NCBI RefSeq assembly: GCF_030817415.1 | Contig: NZ_JAUSZI010000002.1 | Coordinates: forward strand, 3,038,001 to 3,102,000 | DNA length: 64,000 nucleotides | Source of the DNA: Streptomyces umbrinus | GTDB taxonomy: Bacteria; Actinomycetota; Actinomycetes; Streptomycetales; Streptomycetaceae | Direction of reading: 5' to 3' | Part shown: positions 63,578 through 64,000 of the stretch, piece by piece | Layout of the letters: the number at the start of each line of letters is the position of its first letter | Position numbering within the stretch: the first letter of the stretch is position 1 | Translations under genes and position numbers: made by a program | Notes under the pieces: generated by a model | What the model was told of the DNA's origin: nothing | The model's input: only the letters and a program-made list of their open reading frames with translations | The model's database searches: none

Positions 63578-63891
63578 CGGCCGCCGCTCCCGTGCGTGTC
63601 TCCCATGTCCATGTCCATGCCGCCCCCGCCGCTGTCGCCGCCTCCGTCACCGCCGCCGTCTCCGTCACGGCTCGTTCCGGTCTCGTGCATGCCGGGTGCC
63701 ACGGGACCGACGGCGGCACCGGCCACGTACGACGCCACGAACATGAGCGCGAGCAGGAGCAGGAAGCCGCACAGCGCGGGCGGCGGCACCGGCTTCCGCA
63801 GCGCCGCGACTGGGGCCGCGTTCATGCCGGCACCCGCACTCGTGCCCGCGTCCGCGTCCGCGTCCGGGGAGGATTGTCGGGACTCGCCCAT
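63574..63891 (-). CDS. Small membrane protein with Met/Asp/His-rich tail, first gene of the copper operon
   Basis: A 105-aa protein. After a hydrophilic start, one hydrophobic helix (ALCGFLLLLALMFVASYVAG) leads to an external Gly/Asp-rich tail ending GGGGMDMDMGDTHGSGGR, a plausible Cu(I) or Cu(II) binding site. Its stop overlaps the copA ATG. It may pass copper to or from CopA; no family was recognised. The 109 bp upstream to the window edge presumably holds the operon promoter. Confidence 0.7.
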   Translation of the reverse strand: MGESRQSSPDADADAGTSAGAGMNAAPVAALRKPVPPPALCGFLLLLALMFVASYVAGAAVGPVAPGMHETGTSRDGDGGGDGGGDSGGGGMDMDMGDTHGSGGR

Positions 63892-64000
63892 TCCGGTTCT
63901 CCAGATCGCACGGCGTCGGCCGGTCCGGGCCGTGACGGTCCAGAAGTCGGGCGCGCACCCCTATGAGTTCCGGCGAGGGCCTGTGGCGTACGTCACTCGG

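Overview
The window is high-GC actinobacterial DNA, almost certainly a Streptomyces chromosome. Codons end overwhelmingly in G or C, GTG starts are frequent, and several genes are typical of the genus: a LAL-type LuxR regulator, an IVGG trypsin with a Streptomyces-style signal peptide, a GAF-LuxR regulator beside acyl-CoA ligases, and a short-chain fatty acyl regulator remnant. No rRNA, tRNA or CRISPR array was seen.

Layout. 1-9.2 kb is a purine-to-glyoxylate block: urate oxidase (cut by the left edge), HIU hydrolase and OHCU decarboxylase; a small regulator and a thiamine-binding protein; then hydroxypyruvate isomerase, tartronate semialdehyde reductase, catalase and glyoxylate carboligase. 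Two palindromic operator types tie these transcripts together, and the catalase promoter carries both. 9.5-23.5 kb is ordinary chromosome: a zinc-ribbon protein with a decayed Mrr-like domain, a GNAT, two coupled acyl-CoA ligases with a divergent regulator, a LAL regulator, a 1-kb gap holding a 34-bp minisatellite, a trypsin, a LysE exporter, an AlkZ-like protein and corA.

23.4-36.2 kb is a genomic island inserted in the 3' end of corA. A 185-bp copy of the corA 3' end, with 43 bp of perfect identity, sits at each boundary, and each end carries four direct copies of a CTGGGGAGAATC-like repeat resembling integrase arm sites. No integrase gene is visible. The cargo looks defensive: an AbiEii-type nucleotidyltransferase with a small overlapping partner, a coiled-coil CHAT/caspase-like protein, a membrane-anchored Mrr nuclease, a translationally coupled SF1 helicase/Vsr-like nuclease plus Abi_C/HEPN-like protein, a complete IS3-family element with 3-bp target duplication, and an unrecognised 452-aa protein. 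The helicase-nuclease/HEPN pair and the CHAT protein are the strongest candidates for an undescribed system.

36.5-46.3 kb holds a collagen-like secreted protein, the methylmalonyl-CoA mutase operon (mutA-mutB-meaB), a junction where two divergent genes have lost their 5' halves, and metE under a cobalamin riboswitch. 46.3-55.9 kb holds a class A beta-lactamase, two TetR regulators, an aromatic meta-cleavage cluster whose hydrolase gene is frameshifted by a 14-bp tandem duplication, and an MFS exporter/TetR pair with two visible operators. 55.9-59.1 kb is a persulfide/sulfur operon (rhodanese, TauE, MBL-rhodanese) behind two perfect TACCCCCGGGGGTA palindromes typical of the CsoR/CstR family. 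59.1-63.9 kb is an ECF sigma factor and a copper operon (small Met-rich membrane protein, CopA, PCuAC-like protein, Met/His-rich membrane protein).

Assignments rest on reading motifs and family knowledge; no database search was possible.
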